NCBI RefSeq assembly: GCF_020524345.1
Contig: NZ_JAIVLH010000006.1
Span: 1 to 64,000 of the forward strand
Reading direction: 5' to 3'
DNA: 64,000 nt
Origin: Metabacillus niabensis
GTDB taxonomy: Bacteria; Bacillota; Bacilli; Bacillales; Bacillaceae
The notes under the pieces were generated by a model, which searched no databases, was not told where the DNA came from, and was given only the letters and a program-made list of their open reading frames with translations. The position numbers were made by a program, and so were the translations under genes. The stretch's first letter is position 1; every line of letters starts with the position of its first letter. This document shows positions 1 to 8,397 of this stretch, piece after piece.

Positions 1-138
1 TCCAGGCTATCACGCCCGCCCCTCAATGTAAATTCGAAATAATCTTGCTCACCATACACATTTTTAAAATAAATTGAAAACCATTGTTGACACTTTTACA
101 CAAGAATAAGGACTTGACTCAAAGCAAAAGGAGAAATG

Positions 139-250
139 TCCTTCAAAAGGTATATGAATGACAAACTAATCCGAATCAAAGACAGAAATATCCTTCATAA
201 AGCACATGAAGGACAAAACTCACAGAATAAGGAATATAATTGTCCTTCAT
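139..250. repeat. Imperfect 52-bp tandem repeat (about 2.2 units)
   Basis: TCCTTC recurs at 139, 191 and 243, exactly 52 bp apart, and the related strings ATGAATGACAAA (155) and ATGAAGGACAAA (206) recur with it. Within the second unit TCCTTCAT and ATGAAGGA are inverted, so it can fold as a hairpin. No gene is seen in 1-266; function unknown. Confidence 0.5.
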
Positions 251-266
251 GGCCTATTAGAGGGTG

Positions 267-416
267 TCAATATTCGATTTCTTCATAATCTTTAGGTTGT
301 GGAAGAGGTTGGTCAGCGAGTGTGTGGTTATATTCCGAAAGGGCTTCAGATTTTCTTTGATATACTTTTCCTTTATACGATTGTGGTTGGTTTTTTTCCA
401 TTTGTTCTCTCTTCAT
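267..416 (-). CDS. Small hypothetical protein, 49 aa
   Basis: A 50-codon reading frame on the minus strand starts with ATG at 416 and is preceded by a good ribosome binding site (AAGGAGATGAC, about 8 nt away). The product is hydrophilic and rich in Lys, Gln, Glu, Tyr and Pro, with no membrane segment or cysteine; it begins MKREQMEKNQ and ends EEIEY. I do not recognise the family. It lies just downstream of the Rieske oxidoreductase gene on the same strand. The strong Shine-Dalgarno sequence and non-repetitive composition argue that it is translated, but the short length keeps confidence moderate. Confidence 0.5.
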   Translation of the reverse strand: MKREQMEKNQPQSYKGKVYQRKSEALSEYNHTLADQPLPQPKDYEEIEY

Positions 417-556
417 GCTGGGTCATCTCCTTATTAATAGTGTTAATTTTAGCTTATCCATATTGAAGAGGAACATGAAGAGAGAAGAGATTTTTTCATT
501 GTTAAAAATTCACATAAAGGACTGCGCTGTCTTACTCATCTAGCATGTTTTTCCAA

Positions 557-2095
557 TCACATATCCACTTTTTTCAACGGTTTTTTCGCAGGACCTTCCA
601 GTACATCTCCTGTCACTGAAAATCTTGATCCATGACAAGGGCAGTCCCATGAACGGTCACCACTATTCCACTCTACTTCACAGCCCATATGTGTGCATGT
701 TGTGTCAACAAGGTTAATATTTCCGTCCTTGTCTTTGTAGCAGCCGGCTCTTTTACCATTCACCACAACAACAGAGCCTTCATCAGATCCAATATCCTCA
801 ATGCGCTTATCTGCGATATCAATTTTTCCTTCAATTAAGTGGCCTGCAACATCGAGATTTTGTGTAAGGAATTTTTTAATACTAGGATCAGCGTAAAAAC
901 GTGAAGGGCTATAGAGCTCCTCATAAGCATTCTCTTTTTCTAAAACAAGGTCTGCAAGGAGTTGCGCTGCAGCTGTACCATTTGTCATGCCCCATTTTCT
1001 ATAACCTGTTGCGACAAGGATGTTTGGCTTGTTGGAAGTAATTGGTCCAACATATGGAACTTTATCTAAAGTGTATAAATCCTGTGCAGACCATCTATAT
1101 TTGATTTCTTCAATTCCAAATACATCTTCGGCAAATTGCTCAAGTGCTTTGTAGTGCTTGTGTGTGGAAGTTCCTTGCCCTGTTTTATGCCCGTCTCCAC
1201 TAACTAATATGAGCTTTTCACCGTTCATAGGTGTGTATCGTAATGAACGTGTCGGTGAATCAGCACTATAATACATTCCACCCGGGAAGTCTTGTTTTGC
1301 GGTAATCCCTAGTATATATGAACGCTCTGCATGTAATCGTGAAAAATAAAATCCTTTTCCATCAAAAAAAGGAAAGTGTGAACAGGCAATTGCATATTTG
1401 CATGTGACCCGGCGACCTTCACGGGTAATGACCATCGGTTTAGGTGTTGTTTCATCGATGTCAGTCGCCGTTGTTTTTTCATAGATCTCACCACCAGCTT
1501 TCACAATTTCATCAACAAGTACTTTTAAGTATTTGAGAGGATGAAATTGACTCTGTGCTTTCATTACTGTTGCCCCTTTTATATCAATAGAAAAAGGGAT
1601 GTGATCAACAAATTCACTATGTATACCCAGCTTTTGATAAGCCTCATATTCTTTCATGACTTTTTTCGCATATTGGTCACTGATGGCATATATATAGGCA
1701 TCTTCTTCGGTTAAATCACATTCTATTTGAAGCTCTCCAACAGTTTTTCGAATCAATTCAAGTGCATCGGCATTCGCTTGGTAGTATTGTTTCGTTTTTT
1801 CTTCCCCTAAATGCTGAATAAATTCATCATAAATTAATCCATGCTGGGCGGTTATTTTTGCGGTTGTATGGCCGGTTGTACCATTTAAAATTTGATCGGC
1901 TTCCAAAATAGCGACTTTCATGCCTTGCTTTGAAAGCAGATAGCCTGTTGTTATGCCTGTGATACCTCCTCCAACAATTGCAACGTCTACTTCCGTATCA
2001 ATCGTCAAAGGAGAAAAAGAATGGACCTGAGTAGATTCTCTCCAAAACGGCTCTGGTTCATATGGCATCTTACCTTGTGGAAATTCTTCTGTCAT
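557..2095 (-). CDS. yhfW: FAD-dependent oxidoreductase with C-terminal Rieske domain (YhfW-like)
   Basis: A two-domain redox protein of 512 aa. The N-terminal part is a DAO-type FAD oxidoreductase with a dinucleotide-binding motif (VAIVGGGITGIT, near residue 38). The C-terminus is a Rieske [2Fe-2S] domain with ligands C467-x-H469 and C485-x2-H488 (CTH and CPCH). Length and layout match B. subtilis YhfW, whose substrate is unknown. No signal peptide is visible, so it should be cytoplasmic. The ATG at 2095 follows AGGAGG with 7 nt spacing. It is divergent from the lia genes and probably monocistronic. The name is by resemblance; the electron donor and substrate cannot be read from sequence. Confidence 0.85.
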   Translation of the reverse strand: MTEEFPQGKMPYEPEPFWRESTQVHSFSPLTIDTEVDVAIVGGGITGITTGYLLSKQGMKVAILEADQILNGTTGHTTAKITAQHGLIYDEFIQHLGEEKTKQYYQANADALELIRKTVGELQIECDLTEEDAYIYAISDQYAKKVMKEYEAYQKLGIHSEFVDHIPFSIDIKGATVMKAQSQFHPLKYLKVLVDEIVKAGGEIYEKTTATDIDETTPKPMVITREGRRVTCKYAIACSHFPFFDGKGFYFSRLHAERSYILGITAKQDFPGGMYYSADSPTRSLRYTPMNGEKLILVSGDGHKTGQGTSTHKHYKALEQFAEDVFGIEEIKYRWSAQDLYTLDKVPYVGPITSNKPNILVATGYRKWGMTNGTAAAQLLADLVLEKENAYEELYSPSRFYADPSIKKFLTQNLDVAGHLIEGKIDIADKRIEDIGSDEGSVVVVNGKRAGCYKDKDGNINLVDTTCTHMGCEVEWNSGDRSWDCPCHGSRFSVTGDVLEGPAKKPLKKVDM

Positions 2096-2318
2096 CGAAA
2101 GGCCTCCTATGTTTATTTCTTCCTTTATTTTTCCCTAACAACTGTCAAAACATGCAATCAAAGAGAGTCTGATCCTTACTACGTCTCAAGTCTTAGATCA
2201 AAATAAAGCTGAGGCTCGTTTTGAGAAAATCAGAATGTAGGTAAGATAAAGACATAGAAACGGAGCACAGCATAAGAACACAAACTCTTATGCTAGAAAA
2301 AGAAAAGGAGGAAAAAAG

Positions 2319-2666
2319 ATGAAGAAGTTTGGTTATGTCTTACTTGGTGGGGTGGCTGTTATGGTGCTGCTTTCAAATCTGGCCCCGATGATTGCTTTAG
2401 GGATAAGCCTTCTCATCATGTACTATGCGTACAAAGGATTTTTGAAAACTGATTCAACATTTACGAAAGTCGTTTGCGCAATCGTTGGAGTTATTGCCCT
2501 GTTTGCTTCAGCTTCAAATCTTCCAGCCATTTTAGGATTTGTAGCAATCTACGTTTTATACGTAGTGTATAAAAACTGGAACAAACCATCGAAAAAGATG
2601 AAAGAAAGTACTGACCCATTCACTAATTTTGAAAAAGAATGGAATGACTTAAAAGGGAATTTATAA
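2319..2666 (+). CDS. liaI: LiaI-like small membrane protein
   Basis: A 115-aa protein with three or four hydrophobic segments in the first 85 residues and a short charged C-terminal tail. It precedes a PspA/LiaH homologue by 21 bp, as liaI precedes liaH in B. subtilis. LiaI there anchors LiaH at the membrane during cell-envelope stress from agents such as bacitracin. The start follows GGAGGAAAAAAG. Sequence similarity of such small hydrophobic proteins is weak, so the call rests mainly on position. Transcription is expected to depend on LiaR encoded downstream; the region 2184-2226 has short inverted arms (TCTCAA and TTGAGA) that could mark an operator, but this is weak. Confidence 0.75.
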   Translation: MKKFGYVLLGGVAVMVLLSNLAPMIALGISLLIMYYAYKGFLKTDSTFTKVVCAIVGVIALFASASNLPAILGFVAIYVLYVVYKNWNKPSKKMKESTDPFTNFEKEWNDLKGNL

Positions 2667-2687
2667 TTAAAAAAGGAGAGATTTATC

Positions 2688-3335
2688 ATGGCTAATATTT
2701 TTACAAGACTAAAGGAAACTATTGCGGCAGATTTACACGAGGCTTTAGATCAAAAGGAACAAAAAAATCCAATCGCAGTCCTAAATCATTATTTAAGACA
2801 ATGTGAAGCTGAAACAGAAAAAGTGCGCAAGCTTGTTGAAAGACAATATTTATTAAAAGATGAGTTCAATCGGGAGTATAATGAAGCTGTTCATTTAGCT
2901 GAGAAACGTCAACGCCAGGCTGAGATTGCGCTTAAAGCAGGGGAAACAGAGCTATATGAATTTGCTTTAAAAGAACAATCTCATTATGAGGAAAGAGTTG
3001 CTCGTTTAGAGGAGTCACGTCAGCAAACAACTCGCCAGCTTGAAGAGCTTGAACAAAAGTATGAGGAAATGAAGCATAAAGTAAAGGATATGCATATAAA
3101 AAGAATGGAATTGATGGGCAGAGAAAATATTGCACGTGCGCATCACCGTATGAACAAAGTAGTGGATCAAGGAAGCTTTTCAACAAAAGCCTTCACTCGT
3201 TTTGAGGAAATGGAGAGCTATCTTGACCGTCTTGAGCAAAAAGTGAATCAGGATTACCACCGCAGTACAATCGATGCGCGAATTGCTGCATTAGAAAAAC
3301 AGGTAAAAACAGAAGAAACAAATGCAATATCATAA
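2688..3335 (+). CDS. liaH: PspA/IM30-family phage-shock protein LiaH
   Basis: A 215-aa, almost entirely helical, highly charged protein with long coiled coils and no membrane segment, typical of PspA/IM30/Vipp1. Family members oligomerise on the inner face of the membrane and protect it under envelope stress. The start follows AAAGGAGAG. It is paired with liaI upstream. A weak hairpin (3355-3380) follows the stop, so liaIH could form a short transcript separate from liaFSR, as known in B. subtilis. The liaG gene that lies between liaH and liaF in B. subtilis is absent; a family A repeat occupies that place. Confidence 0.88.
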   Translation: MANIFTRLKETIAADLHEALDQKEQKNPIAVLNHYLRQCEAETEKVRKLVERQYLLKDEFNREYNEAVHLAEKRQRQAEIALKAGETELYEFALKEQSHYEERVARLEESRQQTTRQLEELEQKYEEMKHKVKDMHIKRMELMGRENIARAHHRMNKVVDQGSFSTKAFTRFEEMESYLDRLEQKVNQDYHRSTIDARIAALEKQVKTEETNAIS

Positions 3336-3354
3336 GACAACATGGTATTCTAAA

Positions 3355-3381
3355 AAGGCGTAGATCTCTGCGCCTTATTTC
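3355..3381 (+). terminator. Weak terminator after liaH
   Basis: AAGGCGTAG, loop ATCT, CTGCGCCTT: 9-bp stem including one G-T pair, followed by the poor T tract ATTTC. It could limit readthrough from liaIH into liaFSR. Confidence 0.5.
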
Positions 3382-3416
3382 AAATTGTAAGATAGTATAA
3401 AATTTTGTACTTAGTG

Positions 3417-3540
3417 TAGGTGTCTAGCTCCAGCGCCCAGCTCCTCTAGGGTCTAGTCAATTTGGAATTGAATATAAGGAACGCCTTCTATTCCAAATTG
3501 CCTTATTTGCCCAAGGCTGGTCAAGACGCTTCCGCTTTTT
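3417..3540 (+). repeat. Family A repeat, copy 1 (subtype I)
   Basis: Begins GTGTCTAGCTCCAGCGCC and ends near GACGCTTCCGCTTTTT. The middle carries the inverted pair TTTGGAAT and ATTCCAAA around GCCTTC. It fills most of the liaH-liaF gap. Confidence 0.85.
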
Positions 3541-3582
3541 AATCTTCAGTAACTCTTCATAAACAGGAAGGAGGAATGCCTT

Positions 3583-4317
3583 GTGTTTAAAAATATAAAT
3601 TCAGACTACTTAAATTGGATCATCTTAATAGGATTTCTCCTCCTTCTTTTAGAGGTATTATTTTTTAATGGTGGCTTAATTGTTACCTTTCTCCTCTCAA
3701 TTGGCAGTATTTATTTAGGGCGGAAATGGCGACCTCGTTTTCTAGGAAAGCTCTTGTATTGGGGCGGATGGATCTGGCTTGTTATGACCGTGCTGAATAT
3801 GATTACTCTTCGCTATTTTTTATTTGTACTGCTTATCTATTTTATAGTCCAATTCTTTCAAACACAAAAAAATCCAAAGCAAGTGAAACCGGTTATTATT
3901 GAGCCTCAAGAAACCGTTGAAACCGGTCAGTTTATACAACGGAAAAAAATCTTTGAGAATAAATTTTTTTCCAGCCAAAAGTCACCTGAACATGCATATG
4001 AATGGAATGATATAAATATTCAAGTCGGAATAGGAAATACGGTCATTGATTTAAGTGATACTGTTTTGCCGAAGGAAGAAGCTGTTATTGTCATTCGTAG
4101 CTTAGTGGGAAATGTTCAAATTTTGATTCCGTATGAGGTGGAACTTCATATCCATCATTCTACAATGGCAGGGACAATCGCCATTTTTCAAGAATCTGAA
4201 CAGCGGGTAGTCAATGAGACGGTCGTTTACGAGACTGCACAATATAAAGAAGCCGATCAAAAGGTGAAAATCTTCACTTCAGCTATTTCAGGAAAGCTTG
4301 AGGTGAAAAGAGTATGA
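3583..4317 (+). CDS. liaF: LiaF-like membrane inhibitor of the LiaRS two-component system
   Basis: A 244-aa protein with three or four membrane segments in residues 12-95, a charged linker, and a soluble beta-rich C-terminal domain (about 125-244) of the LiaF type. In B. subtilis LiaF keeps the kinase LiaS inactive without stress. The start is GTG at 3583 after GGAGG. Its stop overlaps the liaS start (ATGA), so LiaF and LiaS are translationally coupled, fitting the need for balanced amounts. Gene order liaF-liaS-liaR is the usual one. Confidence 0.88.
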   Translation: MFKNINSDYLNWIILIGFLLLLLEVLFFNGGLIVTFLLSIGSIYLGRKWRPRFLGKLLYWGGWIWLVMTVLNMITLRYFLFVLLIYFIVQFFQTQKNPKQVKPVIIEPQETVETGQFIQRKKIFENKFFSSQKSPEHAYEWNDINIQVGIGNTVIDLSDTVLPKEEAVIVIRSLVGNVQILIPYEVELHIHHSTMAGTIAIFQESEQRVVNETVVYETAQYKEADQKVKIFTSAISGKLEVKRV

Positions 4318-5360
4318 GCATGCTTCAGCGCCAAATTATCAGCAGTGCCATTTTTACACTTATTACATTTGTTATCTTTTCTCTGCTTTTTTTTATGGCC
4401 TTTCCTTTACATGAATGGGGAGAGTTATGGACCCGTAACGTAATGGATTTACCGTTTATTTATATTTTACCAAGTGTGAGTATTTTAGCGGGTGTTTGCT
4501 TTGGGTTTATTACCGGTTTTAGCTGGAAAAAACATATACGCTCGATTGACTTGGATATTCAAGAAATTTCAAAGGGGAAACCTATTCTAACCGAACAGCA
4601 TCAATTGCCGGATATCCAAGATATAAAAACAAAGTTAATAAAAATTCAAAAGCAAATGCTTGAGCAAACAAAATTATCACAAAAGATTGCCAATGAAAAG
4701 GCTGAGGACCAGGAGAGAAGAATTCAGGAGATGGTCTCCCAGGAAAGAAACCGGCTGGCAAGAGAGCTGCATGATTCTGTTAGTCAGCAGTTGTTTGCTG
4801 CATCCATGATGATGTCAGCTGTAACAGAGTCAAAGCCTTTGTCAGACGATTGGGAAACAAAACAACTAAAATTGATCGAAGCAACTATTCATCAATCACA
4901 GCTTGAAATGAGAGCGTTATTACTTCATTTGCGTCCGGTTGCATTAAAAGGAAAGTCTCTTCAAGAAGGAATTCAGGAGCTTTTAGTAGAACTAATGCAA
5001 AAGGTCACAATGAACATAAAATGGAAAGTAGAACCGATTCCTTTAGACAAAGGGGTCGAGGACCATTTATTTCGGATCTTACAAGAATCTGTTTCTAATA
5101 CTTTGCGACATGCTAAAGCAACTTCACTAGACATTCTGCTGATAAAACGGGATGAATTTGTGATTATGCGTGTAACAGATGATGGGATAGGATTTGATCA
5201 GGAAGATGGAAAATCCGGCTCTTATGGATTACAAAATATGTATGAGCGAGCGGTGGAAATAGGTGGAACTATGAAAATAGTCAGCTTAAAAAATAAAGGT
5301 ACACGATTAGAAGTAAAGGTTCCAATTTTAGAAGAAGAGTGTGGTGAAGAAAATGATTAA
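4314..5360 (+). CDS. liaS: Sensor histidine kinase LiaS
   Basis: A 348-aa membrane histidine kinase of the NarX-like HisKA_3 class. Two membrane segments (about 9-32 and 47-68) flank a very short extracellular loop, as expected for an intramembrane-sensing kinase. A coiled coil leads to the dimerisation motif ARELHDSVSQQ with the likely phosphorylated His153. The C-terminal ATPase domain has the N box (ESVSNTLRHA) and G box (DDGIGFD, GLQNM). It overlaps liaF by 4 bp and liaR by 8 bp. It senses cell-envelope damage, by homology with B. subtilis LiaS. Confidence 0.9.
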   Translation: MSMLQRQIISSAIFTLITFVIFSLLFFMAFPLHEWGELWTRNVMDLPFIYILPSVSILAGVCFGFITGFSWKKHIRSIDLDIQEISKGKPILTEQHQLPDIQDIKTKLIKIQKQMLEQTKLSQKIANEKAEDQERRIQEMVSQERNRLARELHDSVSQQLFAASMMMSAVTESKPLSDDWETKQLKLIEATIHQSQLEMRALLLHLRPVALKGKSLQEGIQELLVELMQKVTMNIKWKVEPIPLDKGVEDHLFRILQESVSNTLRHAKATSLDILLIKRDEFVIMRVTDDGIGFDQEDGKSGSYGLQNMYERAVEIGGTMKIVSLKNKGTRLEVKVPILEEECGEEND

Positions 5361-5985
5361 AGTTGTATTTGTTGATGATCACGAAATGGTGAGAATCGGT
5401 GTTTCATCCTATCTATCTGCACAGCCGGATATTGAAGTAATTGGGGAAGCAGATAATGGACGTAAAGGTGTGGAGCTATGTCTGGAGCTTCGTCCGGATG
5501 TGATTTTAATGGATTTAGTCATGAATGAAATGGATGGAATCGAAGCAACAAAGGAAATTATGAATGCATGGCCGGAAGCGAAAATTATCATTGTCACAAG
5601 CTTTCTTGATGATGAAAAGGTATATCCTGCTCTTGAGGCGGGCGCAACAAGTTATCTGTTAAAAACATCAAAAGCGAGTGAAATTGCTAACGCGGTGCGG
5701 TCCACCCTTCATGGTCAGTCCATACTCGAGCCTGAAGTAACAGGAAAAATGATGATGAAAATGCGCCAAAAAGATACAGTTCATCTGCACGATCAATTGA
5801 CCTCAAGAGAAATGGAAATCTTAATGCTTATGACTGAGGGAAAAACAAATCAGGAAATTGCCGATGAATTATTTATTGCCTTGAAAACAGCTAAAACACA
5901 TGTAAGTAATATATTAAGCAAGCTTGATGTGCAAGACAGAACACAAGCGGTTATATATGCTTTTAAACATTCACTTGTAAAATAA
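5353..5985 (+). CDS. liaR: Response regulator LiaR (NarL family)
   Basis: A 210-aa regulator with a receiver domain (acidic pocket DD near residue 8, phosphoacceptor Asp54 in ILMDLVM, switch Thr in VTSF) and a C-terminal LuxR-type helix-turn-helix (about 145-205, REMEILMLMTEGKTNQEIA). The ATG at 5353 is chosen because it gives the canonical MIKVVFVDDHEMVR start; a GTG at 5341 would add four residues. It is the cognate partner of LiaS and probably activates liaIH. Only 22 bp and no terminator separate it from the next gene, so they are likely cotranscribed. Confidence 0.92.
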   Translation: MIKVVFVDDHEMVRIGVSSYLSAQPDIEVIGEADNGRKGVELCLELRPDVILMDLVMNEMDGIEATKEIMNAWPEAKIIIVTSFLDDEKVYPALEAGATSYLLKTSKASEIANAVRSTLHGQSILEPEVTGKMMMKMRQKDTVHLHDQLTSREMEILMLMTEGKTNQEIADELFIALKTAKTHVSNILSKLDVQDRTQAVIYAFKHSLVK

Positions 5986-6007
5986 AAATTGTAGGGAGAG
6001 ACATCAA

Positions 6008-6850
6008 ATGCATAGAAATATAGAGCTATACGAATATCTAGTAAAAAACTCCTGGCAAATGACAGAAGATTGGTACAGACTGGTAGAAGATGATGATCCA
6101 AATTCCGTTTATTCTACAAAAGACCCAAAGGTAATCAAAGCATTAAAGGAGCAGAATCAAGATTATTTTCTACATTTACATAAAATTTTCAAAGAAGAAG
6201 AAGGAAAGTTTTTCAGTGAGTTTACTAAATGGTCAGAGGAATTAGCGCGCGATCAGAAACATTTAAACACACCTGTGCATTATGTTGTAAGAGAGTTTTC
6301 CAGAACGCAGGAAGTTTATATATCTTATATTAAAGAATTCTACAAACAAAATATGGATAAAATCGATGTTGATAGACTTTTCCTTTGGTTAGAAAAAGTG
6401 AGAAAGATTTGTCATCTATCTATTTACATTTATATTGATGAAGCTCATAAGAATACGATGAAACAACTTGCAGCACAAAAAGAAGTCATTAATGAACTAA
6501 GTGCACCGGTTATTTCCCTTCAAAACAGAACAGCTCTGCTTCCTTTAATAGGAGATATTGACACAGCAAGAGCAAAACTGATTATTGAAAATACATTAAA
6601 ACAATGTGCCGCATTGGATGTCGAGCATTTATGTATTGATTTATCAGGTGTTGTGATTATTGATACAATGGTTGCACATGAGTTATTTAGTCTTATAAGA
6701 GCATTGAAATTACTTGGTATTACAGCTGTTTTATCTGGAATCAGACCTGAAATTGCACAAACAGCGATTCAGCTTGGGCTTGATTTTGGAGAAATTAAAA
6801 CAACTGCATCGTTAGCAAATGCTTTGGATCAGTTATATGTACAAAAATAA
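6008..6850 (+). CDS. rsbRD: STAS-domain stressosome protein RsbRD (YqhA-like)
   Basis: A 280-aa RsbR paralogue. The N-terminal half (1-150) is helical, of the RsbRD_N type; the C-terminal half (about 155-275) is a STAS domain with DLSGVVIIDTMVAHE, which contains the conserved Thr phosphorylated by RsbT-type kinases in this family. Length and start match B. subtilis YqhA/RsbRD, a component of the stressosome that controls sigma B. Its place directly behind liaR differs from B. subtilis and suggests joint expression of envelope-stress and general-stress sensors. It ends at a strong terminator. Confidence 0.88.
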   Translation: MHRNIELYEYLVKNSWQMTEDWYRLVEDDDPNSVYSTKDPKVIKALKEQNQDYFLHLHKIFKEEEGKFFSEFTKWSEELARDQKHLNTPVHYVVREFSRTQEVYISYIKEFYKQNMDKIDVDRLFLWLEKVRKICHLSIYIYIDEAHKNTMKQLAAQKEVINELSAPVISLQNRTALLPLIGDIDTARAKLIIENTLKQCAALDVEHLCIDLSGVVIIDTMVAHELFSLIRALKLLGITAVLSGIRPEIAQTAIQLGLDFGEIKTTASLANALDQLYVQK

Positions 6851-6881
6851 AAACGCAGATCACAAAATCTGCGTTTTTTTT
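6850..6881 (+). terminator. Intrinsic terminator after rsbRD
   Basis: AACGCAGAT, loop CACAAA, ATCTGCGTT followed by a run of T. Ends the lia-rsbRD transcription unit. Confidence 0.9.
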
Positions 6882-6916
6882 ACAAGATAAGAAATTATAT
6901 CATTTTGTACTTAGTG

Positions 6917-7121
6917 TTGGTGTCTAGCTCCGAAGCACAGGATGTGCAAGTGCAGTCTTGGAGATTGACGTCGCGAATTTAGACTGCCAGCGCCTATCGC
7001 CTATCAAACTTCAGATCATCTCCCTGCGATGAGTCAACATCGGTTCGCTTACCGTGTTTCCTAAATCTTTAGTTGATGCTCCTCCAGTTTGTACGGCGAT
7101 GACCAAGGCGCTTGCGCTTTT
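6917..7121 (+). repeat. Family A repeat, copy 2 (subtype II)
   Basis: Starts GGTGTCTAGCTCC and ends AAGGCGCTTGCGCTTTT. The middle (about 6990-7105) differs from copy 1 and matches the reverse complement of copy 5 (41.64-41.76 kb), including AAACTTCAGATCATCTCCCT and CCTCCAGTTTGTACG. Its end abuts the stop codon of the ABC-F pseudogene. Confidence 0.85.
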
Positions 7122-7569
7122 CTAGTTATTTGCCCACTCTTCAATATCCCATACTTTCGTTACCCAGTCTTCATAAAAGTCAGGTTCGTGGCAGACGAGG
7201 ACAACTGTTCCTTTGTAGGCTTTAATGGCACGTTTTAGCTCTTCTTTTGCAACAACATCAAGGTGGTTTGTCGGCTCGTCAAAGAGTAGCCAATTGCTTT
7301 CGTTCATTTGCAATTTACAAAGACGGACTTTTGCCTGTTCTCCACCACTTAGTTGTGTTAACGGACGTGAAATATGTTCATTCTTCAAGCCTGCACGTGC
7401 AAGCAATGCTCTAACCTGATGCTGATCAAGATGAGGGAATGCGTTCCACACATCGTCAATCTCCAACAAGACCAACGCGCTCACCAGCTAATAAGCGAAG
7501 AGATACGTCTTTAAATAATGTACGATCACCAAAGCTATGGCTAAGATTATCGATAGATAAAAGACTCAT
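7122..7569 (-). pseudogene. Internally deleted ABC-F ATPase remnant
   Basis: Two pieces of one ABC-F protein are fused out of frame. From ATG 7569 (preceded by GGGGGGATGTAAGGAT) the first 36 codons read MSLLSIDNLSHSFGDRTLFK and on to GERVGLVG, the start of the first Walker A motif, then hit a stop. One frame over, from about 7460, the sequence continues as the end of the second ATPase domain: EIDDVWNAFPHL, signature LSGGEQAKVRL, Walker B LLFDEPTNHLDV and switch CHEPDFY. Roughly 1 kb or more of the usual 1.5-1.6 kb gene is missing. ABC-F proteins act on ribosomes, some giving antibiotic resistance; this remnant cannot. Confidence 0.85.
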
Positions 7570-7839
7570 ATCCTTACATCCCCCCAAAAATAAAACAGTA
7601 TCTTGCATCATTCTACTACTGATTGTTTTATACTGCTACTGGTAAAAGTGGGACGGAGGAACCTCTGTCCCGAGCGGGAGTCAATATTATATTATAAAAA
7701 TAAAAACAGGAAGGTAAAGGGTTGGTTTTTGGTATATTGTTCGTGTTCTAATTAGAAAATAAATTTTTTTATAAAAAAGTACTTTATTTTTTGTGTAAAA
7801 CCCGTATAATAACTAATATATCATCATGAATTCAAGTAG

Positions 7840-8205
7840 ATGAAACGGATTTGGAAGGTGATTCACATTTATCCGAGTGACTCTAACGAAACAAAGAAAG
7901 TTTTATCTCATATGTATAATGAGGTATCTAAGGAATTGTTTGGTGTTGGGACGACATTGCTAAAGGTATCAGTTGATAAAAATGTGATTACATTTCAAGC
8001 TAAACATCGCCGAGCCTCAAGATCTGCTGCATTAGAAGGAGAAGTACCGAGCTTAAAGCAGGAAGTTGATTTTCATCTGTCGCTTCTATTTAAAAAGAAA
8101 TTACGACAAAATCTAGAAGAACACACTGATTGGGAAGTTGAAGCCGTTCTTAGGGATTATGACTCAGCTACACAACTTGCCTTTACGAATATTATATTAA
8201 AGTAA
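7840..8205 (+). CDS. DUF2294-like small protein
   Basis: A 121-aa soluble protein with conserved-looking stretches ELFGVGTTLLKVSVDKNVI and LRDYDSATQLAFTNIIL that I associate with the DUF2294 family of Bacillus; function unknown. The ATG at 7840 has no clear ribosome binding site; an in-frame GTG at 7858 is an alternative. A TATAAT at 7805-7810 could be a -10 element, giving a short leader. It lies between the ABC-F pseudogene and the purine-salvage operon. About 190 bp and a hairpin separate it from that operon, so it is probably not part of it. Confidence 0.65.
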   Translation: MKRIWKVIHIYPSDSNETKKVLSHMYNEVSKELFGVGTTLLKVSVDKNVITFQAKHRRASRSAALEGEVPSLKQEVDFHLSLLFKKKLRQNLEEHTDWEVEAVLRDYDSATQLAFTNIILK

Positions 8206-8292
8206 CATTAAAATAATGGATTTCCCACTTGGATTTATCTAAGGGGAACGCCGCAATATAACCACACGATAAGTTAATCTTTGTTTACAAGG

Positions 8293-8348
8293 AAAGACAA
8301 TCTTGGGTAGAATGTTTGTTTTATTCTATTTAAGATTGTCTTTTTTTT
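8293..8348 (+). terminator. Long hairpin with T tract before the transporter operon; possible attenuator
   Basis: AAAGACAATCTT and AAGATTGTCTTT pair, with inner arms GGTAGAAT and ATTCTATT, followed by eight T. It may end transcription of the DUF2294-like gene, or act as an attenuator in the leader of the operon starting at 8398. The upstream stretch 8206-8290 (ATTTATCTAAGGGGAACG to CACACGATAAG) could fold via TTATC and GATAA. Confidence 0.75.
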
Positions 8349-8397
8349 ATTTACTAAGTTAGGGAATCCTAAAAATAAAAATTTGGAGGTTTTATTA

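Noticed and set aside
8206-8292. Purine (xpt-type) or preQ1 riboswitch before the importer operon
   Set aside because: The conserved core strings of these aptamers that I know were not found; only a generic attenuator candidate is reported.
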